64,000 nt of DNA from Planctomycetota bacterium (GTDB taxonomy: Bacteria > Planctomycetota > UBA1135 > GCA-002748355). How positions within the stretch are numbered: the stretch's first letter is position 1; each line of letters starts with the position of its first letter. The stretch lies in contig PDSF01000036.1 of assembly GCA_002748355.1 (NCBI GenBank), forward strand, positions 1-64,000, written 5' to 3'. Of the stretch, positions 16,501 through 24,216 are shown in pieces. A program made the position numbers and the translations under genes. The notes below the pieces were generated by a model. The model had not been told where the DNA came from, ran no database searches, and saw nothing but the letters and a program-made list of their open reading frames with translations.

Positions 16501-18380
16501 TGGCGAGCTTTGCCGATCCCGCTGGTCGCTACCGGGCGCTCTTCGACGCTGTGGCCGCAGCGCAGGGCTTCGACCCGGATCAGCCCTGGGCCAAGCTGCC
16601 GGGGCATGCCCGCCAAATCGCCCTGCACGGCGCCGGCGAGCAAGTCTTTGACGCGGTCTGGAGCGCTGCCAAGCACGAAGGCGAGGACGGCTATCGCTGG
16701 TCGGCGCCGTGGCCGGGCCTCTGCAGCGAGATCGTGGCGGAATACCGCAAGCGGCGCGGCAGCGCCCGCGGCGACAAACTCGGAGCCCTGCTCTCCGACG
16801 TCCTCTGCCCCGATTGTGAAGGCGTGCGCCTCGGGGCAGAGGCTCGGCGGCGGCGCTTGGCGGGGTTGAGTTTCTCCGCCGCCCTGCAGCAGCCAGTGGC
16901 AACGCTGCGCCAAAGCCTCGCTGGACTGCAGCTGGACGAGCGGCAGCGGCGCCTCGCAGCCGAGAGTCTGGCGGAGCTGGATCGGCGGCTTTGGCGGCTG
17001 GAGCAGCTGGGGCTTGGGCACCTGCAGCTGCACCGCGGCGCGGCGACGCTCTCGGCCGGGGAGCTACAGCGCACCCGCCTGGCGCGACAACTGGCGGCGC
17101 CGCTGCACGGAGTGATCTACGTGCTCGATGAGCCGACGGTGGGGCTGCACGCCAAGGATGTCGCGGCCTTGCTGGGCTTGCTCCGCGAGCTGCTGGCCCA
17201 GGGCAACGGCGTGGTCTTGGTCGAGCACGACGCCCAGGTCCTAGCCGCAGCCGACTACGTGATCGAGCTGGGGCCCTCGGGCGGAAGCGCCGGCGGCGAG
17301 CTGATCGCCGCAGCGCCGCCGGCGGAGCTGCCGGCCGAATCGCGCAGTGCGAGGATGCTCCGCGAGCCCTTCGAGGCCAGGCCGCGCCCTTCGCGCTTGC
17401 GAGAGCATGCTCCCCTGCTACGCATCCGCGGTGCCCACGCCCACAACCTGCAAGACCTCGACGTCGATCTGCGCTGCGGAGGCATCGTCGCCATCACCGG
17501 CGTATCCGGCAGCGGCAAGTCGAGCCTCTTGCGCGATGTGATTGCCGGCTCGGCGCGGGCCGGGCATGCGGTGCAGTGCCGGGAGATCGAGGGGCTCGAG
17601 GCCTTTGCCAGCGTCGTCATGCCCGAGTCCCTGGGGCTAGGGCGTTCGCCGCAGAGCTGCCCCGGCACCGTGCTCGGGGTCTTCGACGAACTGCGCAAGC
17701 GCCTGGCCAAGACCGAAGCCGCCAAGGCGCGCGGCCTGCGCGCCGGAAGCTTTGCCTATGCCAGCAAGGGCGGTCGTTGCGAGGCCTGCGCCGGTCTCGG
17801 CCGCCAGCGTGCCGCAGACTTCGACTTCCTCGGCGATGCCTGGCAAAGCTGCCCCGAATGCAGCGGCCGCCGCTACAGCGCCGAGCTGCTCGACCTACCC
17901 TGGCTCGGCCTCAACGTCGCCCAGTGGCTCGAATCGAGCATCGACGCCGCCCTCGACCGCCTCGCCACCCAGTCCGGCCTCAGCAAACTCACCCAGCCCC
18001 TACAACTGGCCCAAGGCCTCTCCCTCGGCTACCTCCCCCTAGGCCAAGGAGCCGACACCCTCTCCGGCGGCGAAGCCCAACGCCTCTTCCTAGCCGCCGA
18101 ACTCACCAGAGGACTCTCCCAAACTCGCAAGCAAGCCCAAGCCGCCCCCAGCCTCTTCCTCCTCGACGAACCCAGCCGCGGCCTCCACCAAGACGACGTC
18201 CAAGAGCTCCTCCAAAGCCTCGACCGCCTAAGCGCCGGCAGCCCCCAAGAACCCGGCCTAGGCCACAGCCTCATCCTCGTCGAACACGACCCCCAAATCA
18301 TCGCCGCCGCCGACCAAGTCCTCGAACTAGGCCCAGGCGGCGGCCCCAGTGGCGGCCGGCTGGTGGGGGGTAGGGGCTGA
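13506..18380 (+). CDS. Tandem-fused UvrA-like ATPase lacking UvrB-binding domains
   Basis: 1624 residues, equal to two UvrA units in one chain, with four ABC modules. Walker A motifs are at about 35-43, 511-519, 853-861 and 1332-1340. Signatures are at 360 (LSGGE), 701 (LSGGE), 1182 (LSAGE, altered) and 1519 (LSGGE), each followed by DEP-type Walker B. Paired CxxC zinc motifs recur at 145/148, 283/286, 611/614 with 634/637, 963/966, 1101/1104 and 1425/1428 with 1449/1452. In both units the first Walker A to first signature distance is about 325 residues rather than about 450. The segment expected to hold the UvrB-binding domain is missing: LLRLLFARHG runs almost directly into FSFHSERGACPAC. 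It may bind DNA or damage without loading UvrB, as proposed for UvrA2-type proteins. Fused UvrA chains are known from Chlamydiae (from memory). It follows metG by 17 bp. Codon usage swings from G-ending to C-ending toward the 3' end. Confidence 0.88.
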   Translation: MSSGLPPLRIRAARAHNLRGIDVEIPRHALTVVTGVSGSGKSSLVFDILHAEGQRRYLETLSPRARRLLAQLPAAAVEATELLSPSVALAQGGTVRDPRSTVGTLSGLWDLLRLLFARHGQGYGAAASLRLGMGLFSFHSERGACPACSGLGLREEVAEDLLIADPAKTLRQGALVPTLKSGYIVYSQVTVDVLDQVCRAHGFDVDTPWQELSAEQQRVVLYGSERIKVPFGKHSLESRMRWEGITAKPRELGYYQGLIPTIRATLQRSRNPNVLRFARAETCADCGGTRLSEAARSVRLAGQSLDQVAAMELPELREFWAGLGLGKHDRELNAQFCRRTELLAELGLGHLSCERASNSLSGGEAQRLRLSTCALAGMSGLCFVFDEPSIGLHPSEESQVLGVLRSLRDAGNTVVVVEHSELALRAADHVIDLGPGAGREGGELVWAGPPQDLEHAPERSATRRCYVEHAPGPLRAARRGGGSLLLRGAAARNLRGIDAELRREAFNVVCGVAGAGKSTLVHATLAAALRAKLHGAKQRPGAHAGIDGAECFEKLVHVDQAAIGRTPRSNAATYTGLFDVLRARFAAEPLAKERGYSAGTFSTNSKAGGRCPACEGSGRELVGMHGLPDVELLCAACGGRRFRSEVLDVCCDGHTISEVLEASVDQVRTWFGELPGAGRILDCLHDLGLGYLPLGQPATTLSGGEAQRIKLASELARPAAGTTLYVLDEPTVGLHRADVALLLRALHALVDQGHTVVVVEHDLEVLRAADWLLELGPGGGADGGQVVACAQPADLAKGDTLTGRALRGDYDRPPAPRPLPPLPDAVQLREVRTHTLRGFDVAIPAQGLTVITGVSGSGKSSLAFDTLHAQARARFTEHLSAHTRRQLGAQRVGDVREVEGMRPTVPLDQRRAAPGRSRSTVSTLAALHGVLSTLWSRCGRGEDEDALKLPVGAFSFQRREGACPSCEGLGSVPRLLPERLILDPERPLFGGAFAGHAVLASFADPAGRYRALFDAVAAAQGFDPDQPWAKLPGHARQIALHGAGEQVFDAVWSAAKHEGEDGYRWSAPWPGLCSEIVAEYRKRRGSARGDKLGALLSDVLCPDCEGVRLGAEARRRRLAGLSFSAALQQPVATLRQSLAGLQLDERQRRLAAESLAELDRRLWRLEQLGLGHLQLHRGAATLSAGELQRTRLARQLAAPLHGVIYVLDEPTVGLHAKDVAALLGLLRELLAQGNGVVLVEHDAQVLAAADYVIELGPSGGSAGGELIAAAPPAELPAESRSARMLREPFEARPRPSRLREHAPLLRIRGAHAHNLQDLDVDLRCGGIVAITGVSGSGKSSLLRDVIAGSARAGHAVQCREIEGLEAFASVVMPESLGLGRSPQSCPGTVLGVFDELRKRLAKTEAAKARGLRAGSFAYASKGGRCEACAGLGRQRAADFDFLGDAWQSCPECSGRRYSAELLDLPWLGLNVAQWLESSIDAALDRLATQSGLSKLTQPLQLAQGLSLGYLPLGQGADTLSGGEAQRLFLAAELTRGLSQTRKQAQAAPSLFLLDEPSRGLHQDDVQELLQSLDRLSAGSPQEPGLGHSLILVEHDPQIIAAADQVLELGPGGGPSGGRLVGGRG

Positions 18381-18391
18381 GATCGCACGGG

Positions 18392-18404
18392 CCGGGAAAC
18401 CCGG
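18392..18404. terminator. Short hairpin between convergent genes
   Basis: CCGGG-AAA-CCCGG lies between the UvrA-like gene and the convergent methyltransferase, followed by another GC-rich partially self-complementary stretch (18404-18440). It may end both transcripts; there is no T-run. Confidence 0.4.
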
Positions 18405-18458
18405 GGCGCTTCACTTCGCCCAGGGTCTCGCCCGGGGCGAGTCGAGGACTCTGCTGGC

Positions 18459-19313
18459 TTAGGTCTTCTCGCCCCAAACCGTGAGGCGTTCGCCGCGATT
18501 CACCAGGCGGGCGAGGAGATCGACGCAGGCGTAGGCGCGGCTGAGGAGGCTGCGCAGGATCTTGGCTTTTGGGAGGAAGCGGTCGCGGAGGCTGAAGTGC
18601 TGGGTCGCGACGCGGGTGAGTCGCATGCCGCTCTGTTCGAACAACCGAGAGAAGGATGTGGTGGATAGGAAGCTGACATGCCCGTTGTGCACCGAGTATC
18701 CACGCCAGTGGGGGCCGACGAATCGGGTGGTCCAGCTGCGGAAGTGGGGGGTGCGGAAGATGGCGACGCCACCTGGCCGCAGGATCCGCGAGATCTCCTT
18801 CATGACCGGGCGAAGATCATCGATGTGCTCGATGACTTCGTTGCCATGCACGACGTCGAAGCTGCCGTCTTCGAATTCGCAGTCCGAGAGCGTCTTCGGG
18901 AGGATGTGGATGTTTGGATTCACTGCGTGGTACTCGGCGGCATTGTTCATCGCCGGATCCGAGCCATAGGCCTGCCAACCGTGCTCGGCGGCGCAGACCA
19001 GCAAGCGTCCGGCGCCGCAGCCGATGTCGAGGAACTTGCCGGTCTGCTTGCGCTCCTCGATGCGGCGGAGCAGCCGGGCATACTTGCGCCGGCGCTTGTC
19101 ATTGACGATCGCGGTGTGCTCCAAGTTCTCGTCGAACCTCTCGTGGTAGATCGAGATGTTCAGGTCGAGCGGCTTCAAGCCTTCGGTGCAGGGGCGCAGC
19201 AAATCACAGTGCGGGCAGAGGTAGTAGCCGGCTTCCTCGGTGCGGAAGTCAAACTGCATCGTCGCGTCGCAGATCGGACAGGCTGGGCTCAGGATTGGAT
19301 CCGTGGGTGCCAT
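18459..19313 (-). CDS. Class I SAM methyltransferase with N-terminal zinc ribbon
   Basis: About 284 residues from ATG 19313 (MAPTDPILSP). The frame is open to 19499, but the extra part is low-complexity. The N-terminus has a four-cysteine ribbon (CPICDATM...CPHCDLLR), as in many methyltransferases of glycan and natural-product clusters. The SAM-binding loop is FLDIGCGAGRLL near residue 97, with acidic post-I residue (GSDPA) and a later motif (DGSFDVVHGNEVIEHI). The substrate is unknown. It lies 1 kb from the glycan cluster at 20.4 kb, in the opposite orientation, so a role in glycan modification is reasonable but inferred. A GAGGATGCTC palindrome sits 65 bp upstream of the start (19378). Confidence 0.8.
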   Translation of the reverse strand: MAPTDPILSPACPICDATMQFDFRTEEAGYYLCPHCDLLRPCTEGLKPLDLNISIYHERFDENLEHTAIVNDKRRRKYARLLRRIEERKQTGKFLDIGCGAGRLLVCAAEHGWQAYGSDPAMNNAAEYHAVNPNIHILPKTLSDCEFEDGSFDVVHGNEVIEHIDDLRPVMKEISRILRPGGVAIFRTPHFRSWTTRFVGPHWRGYSVHNGHVSFLSTTSFSRLFEQSGMRLTRVATQHFSLRDRFLPKAKILRSLLSRAYACVDLLARLVNRGERLTVWGEKT

Positions 19314-19593
19314 TGCACTGCGGTCATAGCCGCGCGGAGCTAGAGTTCCAGCTTTGCTGCGGGTCACTCCGTTGCGAGAGGATGCTCGCAGAAGACCAAG
19401 CAGATCCTTGCGATGCCGCCAAGGCTTCGAATCAGGGGAAGCGAAGCCCGGTCCTTCTGGGAGAAGTCTCTCGCCAAAGCCCGGCGGGCGGTTCTTCACC
19501 TGAGGAGGCTGGTCCCCATGGCTAGGCTCCCTATGGGCAAGGGCTGCTCACCCAGCTCTGCCGACGTATCCGCCAGCGATATCTCCCGCTTGC

Positions 19594-20289
19594 TTAGGAC
19601 CCCTGCGGCAGGATCTGGCCGAGCGCTTCGCGCACCGGAGTGCAGTCGGGTTGCTGCTGCAAGAAGCTGCGGCAGAGCTTTTCACCCTCTGTCGAACGGC
19701 CCATGCACGCGAGCATTCTCGCGACCTCGGCGATGATTCCGGGCTGCTCCGGCGTGGGCGCTACCGCCAGCGCCCGGGTCGAGGCCTGGAACACGCCTTC
19801 CTCGTCACCGCGCCCTGCGTAGCTCATTGCTTCGCGTAGGTGCAGCTCGGCGCTGCCGAGGTCCTGGGCCGGGCCGCGGCTGGCCTGGGTGATGGCGTCG
19901 GCAAGTCCGGCGGGCTCGACGCTCGACACTGGCACTAGCAGGCGATGGGTCCAGAACGGCTGCGCGCTCGCCACCAGGGAAATGATCGCGCCGGCGAAAC
20001 GGCGCAGCATCGTGACTGCGTCTTTGTCCATCGGCTCGCCAGCCAGGCCGACCAATACGATGTTGCGCCCGCGCTTCTGCATCAGGGTCTCGTGCAGGTA
20101 TGGCAGCGCAGTGAAGATGCGCCAGTCGGCGACGCAGAGGCGTTTGCCAGTGCTGAGGTCCCGCCCGATCAGTTCAAAGAACGGCAGCGCGCGCCAGCCC
20201 GGCAGCGAGCGGCGTAATGCGACGTGCGCCGGAATCTTGGGGTCGATCACCAGCGTGCCCGTGGGGGCAGCGGCAGCGTTTTTCCTCAT
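19594..20289 (-). CDS. Hypothetical protein with C-terminal TPR-like helices
   Basis: 231 residues with no signal peptide or membrane segment. Residues 145-225 form helices with TPR-like spacing (ELHLREAMSYAGRGDEEGVF, then IIAEVARMLACMGRSTEGEK and an LCRSFLQQQPDC segment). The N-terminal part (residues 1-140) is alpha/beta-like and matches nothing I recognise. Its start at 20289 is divergent from the glycan cluster start at 20376, leaving only 86 bp for both promoters, which hints at a shared control region. GAGCATTCTC at 19711-19720 lies inside it. Confidence 0.55.
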   Translation of the reverse strand: MRKNAAAAPTGTLVIDPKIPAHVALRRSLPGWRALPFFELIGRDLSTGKRLCVADWRIFTALPYLHETLMQKRGRNIVLVGLAGEPMDKDAVTMLRRFAGAIISLVASAQPFWTHRLLVPVSSVEPAGLADAITQASRGPAQDLGSAELHLREAMSYAGRGDEEGVFQASTRALAVAPTPEQPGIIAEVARMLACMGRSTEGEKLCRSFLQQQPDCTPVREALGQILPQGS

Positions 20290-20375
20290 GCCCCGTCATC
20301 GGAAACGCCGGTGCCATGGCTTGAGTCGTGACGTCTGGATGTCGATGAGACCAGCAACCGTCCAGGAACAACGCC

Positions 20376-23300
20376 TTGAACTACCAACTGCTGCAGGTCC
20401 CCCGGGAAAAGTCCGAGTTGCGCTGTGCCATCGCCGCCCAGGAGCGCCCAGCGCAGTCCGACACGGAGACCGATGCGATCGCACGCGTGCTTGAGACCTG
20501 CGATGTCGTCGTTGACCCCCGAGACAAGTCGGTCGCCAAATACATGCTTGAGTTCGGCTTCTGGGAGTGGTGGGTCAGCAAGGCCATGGCCGACTGCATG
20601 CGCCCAGGCACGATCTGTGTCGACCTCGGCGCTAACGCTGGCTACTTCGCTGCGCTGTTTCAGTCGCTCGGAGCGGCCGCGGTGATCTCGGTCGAAGCCA
20701 ACCCGGAACTCGCGCGTCGATTGCGCCTGACTGGCGAACGCAACCACTGGGAGCACTTCGAGGTCGTCGAGTGCGCCGTGGGCGACCACGAGGGCATGGC
20801 TCGCCTGCTGGTGCAGGGCGAGGAGAACCTCGGCGGTTCGTGCATCGTTCCCCAGGACTATCAACACGATGGCATCCTCGAGGTGCCGCTGCGCACCCTC
20901 GACCAGCTGCTTGGCGACCTGGCACCAATCCAGGTACTCAAGATGGACTGCGAAGGCAGCGAGCCGGCGATTTGGCGCGGCATGCAGGGCGTGCTCGCGA
21001 ACAACCCGCAGATGCACGTGTTCGCGGAGGTCACCGTCAACTCCGAGGCCGAGCCGTGGCTGCGCGAGGTCGCCGCCGCCGGCTACACGATCCGCTACTG
21101 CGAGTACGATGGCACGACGCCGCTGCTCGACCTCGACAAGCTGTCCGAACGCCAGCTGTGGATGGCCTACTTCCACAGGGAAGACCAAGCAACTGTGCGA
21201 AGGCCAGCTTTGGATGCCCAAGTGCCAGAAAGCGCAGTGAGGAGCGGCAGCGAAGCGGTCCTGCACTTCGCGATGCTTACCTACGGCGGGCTTGAGGAGA
21301 CTAAGCGCGCCGTGCGTACGATCGCGGCGACGACCGAGCAGCCGTTCGTGCTGCACATCGTCGACAACGCGTCACCGGACGGCAGGACCCAGGCTTGGCT
21401 GCAGGAGCAGCGGGAGCCGTGGCTTCGCTACAAGCTCAACGCGAGCAACCGCGGCGTGCCCGGCGGGCGCAACGACCTGCTCGACTTCATCCTGCCGCAG
21501 GCGCAGCCGCAGGACTGGATCGTGTTCGTCGACAACGACCTCGAGTTCGAAGCCGGCTGGCTGCAGCCCTTCACCGAGGCGATGCAGAACTTCCCCAGCG
21601 CGCGCGTACTCGGCAAGGTCGGCCACCTGATTACCGTGCAGGAGACCGGGCGCGAGCTCTTGCCCGCACCCGCGCGCACAGGCCACGTCGATGTCGTTAG
21701 CGGCGGCTTCGCCTGCTTCGTGCGCGCCGACGCCGCGCAGAGAATCGGTCGCTTTGACGAGGAACTCGGCCAGTTCTGGCACGAGGACGACGACTACTGC
21801 GTGCGCGCCGTCGCCAGTGGCTTCGACGTGATCGCCGTGCCCGAGTCCAAGATCCTGCACCACGAGCACGGGTCGGGCGTCGCCACGCCGGACCTGGTGA
21901 ACGGCGGCTCGCGCGAGAATCTCGCCTTCCTCGCCGACAAGTGGCGGGCGGCCGGCTACCTGGACAGCGAAGGCTGGGTGAAGCGCGAAACCGGCCCCTA
22001 CCTGCCCGAGCCGCAGCGTGCCGAGATCAGGCGCCGCCTCGGCCGCCCGGTCGGCCGTAGCGAGCTGGCCGCGGCGATGACGCTGCTCGAAGAAGCGGTG
22101 GAGCAGCCGGACCCGATGCGTTGGTTTGATGCCAAACGCCATCCGATCCCGGCCTGCACCTGGACGCTGCTGACAAGGCAGCGAGAGGAAGCTCTACAAG
22201 TTGGTGATGCGGCACTCGCCCACAAGCTCTCCGATCTCGGCGACGCGCTGCAGCGCGCCAGTAACACCCAGCTGCTGCGGGAGATGACCAAGGCCACGCC
22301 GCAGCGCGACGCGACCGTCCCCGGCCAGGGGGTCTGCCGCGACGCTGACTTCGAATCGCAGGAGTTCCAGGACGCTGCTCGCGCCCTCGGCGTGAGCGGC
22401 CTGGCCCAGGATCCCTACGCACGTTCGGCCCATCTGTGGGAGCTGCTCGCGCTCGGGTCGCAGCTGACGCGGCACGGTATCCCCCGGCAGGGCGCGCGCG
22501 TGTTGCACTTCGGCGACGACCTCGACCGGATCGCGCCCTGGCTCGAAGCTCAAGGCGTCGCGATCGAGGGTGAGCCGAGCTGCGGCCGTGGCCGCTACGA
22601 CTGTGTGCTCTTCAAGGGATTGATCGATACGGATCTGATCGTCGAGACGCTCGCGCGCCATGCCGACGAGGACACGCTGGTGCTCGTGCTCGGCCGTACC
22701 GTGCTCAACGGCGTGCCGACCCGCCAGATGCCGCAACCGCTGCAGCTTAAGCTCGACTTGATCGAACGCACTCGCCTGCGCCCGACGGTGCCACTAGCAC
22801 TCGCCGTCGATGACGCTGTGCTTGAGGCCTGCGTTACGTCGCCCGAAATCGAGCAGTACCCGGCGCTGTCCCGTATCTCCGGCCCGCAGATCTACACCTC
22901 GTTCCTATTCGCGGCGCGGTGGCAGCCGAAGCCGAAGTCCGAGAGGATCCTCTCTGTGCCGAGCCGCGCACCGGCGACGCTGAACATCGGCGTCGACCTT
23001 CGCACGCTGTTCTACGCCGACTCGACCGCGCGCGGCATCGGCAAATACACCACCCAGCACCTGGCGGCCTTGTGCGAGGCCGAGCCGGGTCTTCGCATCG
23101 CTGGCTACGTGACTCAGGACGACGCGGTGCTGCCGCCGATCCTGCAGCGGCCACAGATCTCGCTGCAGCAGATCGACAGCTATCGGCCGGAGCAGGTCGA
23201 CTTGGTGCACCTGCCGGACCCGATGAATATGAGCCTCGGCTTCGACTCGCCGATGCGCACGCTGCGGCACCGCTGCGTGACCGCGACCTTCCACGACCTG

Positions 23301-24134
23301 ACGCCGCTGCACTACTACATCGATCAGTATCCGCGGGCCAATCGCGAGGGCTACCTCGATCGGCTGCGCCAGCTCGAACGCAGCCAGGTGCAGCTGCTGA
23401 CCAACTCCGCGTTCACCGCCCAGGACCTACTCGAGCACAGGTCGATTCCGTCGCATCGGGTCACGCCCATCCTGGCCGGCCTGCACCGCGACGCTGCTCC
23501 GCCGCCGTCGGCAGCGGAGATCGCCGAAGTGCAGCGGGAGTTCGGCATCCGCGCGCCCTTCGTGCTGCACGTGGGCGCACTCGATCCGCACAAGAACTTC
23601 TACTCGGCGCTCAGCGCCTTCTTCATGGCGCGCTCGAAGCGGCCGCTGCAGTTGCTCGTGGTCGGCGCTGTCGATCCGGGCACGAGTGCCGCCGCCGCGT
23701 TCTGCTCCAAGCGCAAGGTCTCGGACGTGATCTTCACTGGCTACCTGCCGCGCCAACATCTCAACGCGCTCTACGCCTCGGCCACGGCCCTGCTCTTTCT
23801 CTCGCGCGCCGAGGGCTTTGGCCTGCCGATCCTCGAAGCGATGGCCAAGGGCTGTCCGGTGATCGCCAGCAACACGAGCTCACACCCCGAGGTCGCCGGC
23901 GACGCGGCTTTGCTCGTCGACCCCGACGATCAGGCCGGCGCTGCCGCGCACTTGCTGCAGTTGCTGGAGCAGCCGGAGCTGGCCCAGCAGCTGCGCGAAC
24001 GCGGTATGCAGCAGGCGACAAAGTTCACTTGGCAGGCGACCGCCCTGCGCACGCTGGCCGCTTGGCAGCAGCTACTGGGGCAGCAGCCTCAGCAGCAGGC
24101 CCAGCAGCAGGCGGAGACGCTGGCGCTCCGCTGA
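20376..24134 (+). CDS. FkbM methyltransferase-GT2-GT4 fusion protein
   Basis: 1252 residues in four parts. Residues 1-275 are an FkbM-type methyltransferase (ICVDLGANAGYFAAL about 80-94; LKMDCEGSEPAIW about 188-200). Residues 295-545 are a GT2 family enzyme (VDNASPDG, FVDNDLEFE as the DxD-like site, HEDDDYCVRA about 468-477). Residues 600-860 are a degenerate Rossmann-like region (GARVLHFGDD) that resembles a decayed methyltransferase. Residues 868-1240 are a GT4 enzyme (IGVDLRTLF, VGALDPHKNF, AEGFGLPILEAMAKG about 1144-1158). The tail is Gln-rich. It starts at TTG with CAGGAA upstream; no ATG occurs before the conserved domain. It probably modifies and extends a surface glycan at the inner membrane or in the cytoplasm. 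It is first of five same-strand glycan genes. Confidence 0.82.
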   Translation: MNYQLLQVPREKSELRCAIAAQERPAQSDTETDAIARVLETCDVVVDPRDKSVAKYMLEFGFWEWWVSKAMADCMRPGTICVDLGANAGYFAALFQSLGAAAVISVEANPELARRLRLTGERNHWEHFEVVECAVGDHEGMARLLVQGEENLGGSCIVPQDYQHDGILEVPLRTLDQLLGDLAPIQVLKMDCEGSEPAIWRGMQGVLANNPQMHVFAEVTVNSEAEPWLREVAAAGYTIRYCEYDGTTPLLDLDKLSERQLWMAYFHREDQATVRRPALDAQVPESAVRSGSEAVLHFAMLTYGGLEETKRAVRTIAATTEQPFVLHIVDNASPDGRTQAWLQEQREPWLRYKLNASNRGVPGGRNDLLDFILPQAQPQDWIVFVDNDLEFEAGWLQPFTEAMQNFPSARVLGKVGHLITVQETGRELLPAPARTGHVDVVSGGFACFVRADAAQRIGRFDEELGQFWHEDDDYCVRAVASGFDVIAVPESKILHHEHGSGVATPDLVNGGSRENLAFLADKWRAAGYLDSEGWVKRETGPYLPEPQRAEIRRRLGRPVGRSELAAAMTLLEEAVEQPDPMRWFDAKRHPIPACTWTLLTRQREEALQVGDAALAHKLSDLGDALQRASNTQLLREMTKATPQRDATVPGQGVCRDADFESQEFQDAARALGVSGLAQDPYARSAHLWELLALGSQLTRHGIPRQGARVLHFGDDLDRIAPWLEAQGVAIEGEPSCGRGRYDCVLFKGLIDTDLIVETLARHADEDTLVLVLGRTVLNGVPTRQMPQPLQLKLDLIERTRLRPTVPLALAVDDAVLEACVTSPEIEQYPALSRISGPQIYTSFLFAARWQPKPKSERILSVPSRAPATLNIGVDLRTLFYADSTARGIGKYTTQHLAALCEAEPGLRIAGYVTQDDAVLPPILQRPQISLQQIDSYRPEQVDLVHLPDPMNMSLGFDSPMRTLRHRCVTATFHDLTPLHYYIDQYPRANREGYLDRLRQLERSQVQLLTNSAFTAQDLLEHRSIPSHRVTPILAGLHRDAAPPPSAAEIAEVQREFGIRAPFVLHVGALDPHKNFYSALSAFFMARSKRPLQLLVVGAVDPGTSAAAAFCSKRKVSDVIFTGYLPRQHLNALYASATALLFLSRAEGFGLPILEAMAKGCPVIASNTSSHPEVAGDAALLVDPDDQAGAAAHLLQLLEQPELAQQLRERGMQQATKFTWQATALRTLAAWQQLLGQQPQQQAQQQAETLALR

Positions 24135-24216
24135 GCACGAGCTGGGTGTGCGGGCTCAGCTAGATGCCGGGCCTGGCCTCAAGGCCCCGGTGCCAACGGT
24201 TCGATAGCACTGGGGA

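Noticed and set aside
15366..17033. Minus-strand open frame of 555 codons
   Set aside because: It is antisense to the UvrA-like gene; no motifs and Arg/Gln-rich composition.
13506..18380. Two uvrA genes joined by a sequencing error
   Set aside because: The frame is continuous with four complete ABC modules and consistent linkers; no frameshift or stop remnant is visible between the units.
5868..22952. GGATCC-containing palindromes as plain BamHI-like restriction sites
   Set aside because: Only 4 of the 28 iterated palindromes contain GGATCC; the conserved part is the outer GAG/CTC with central AT.
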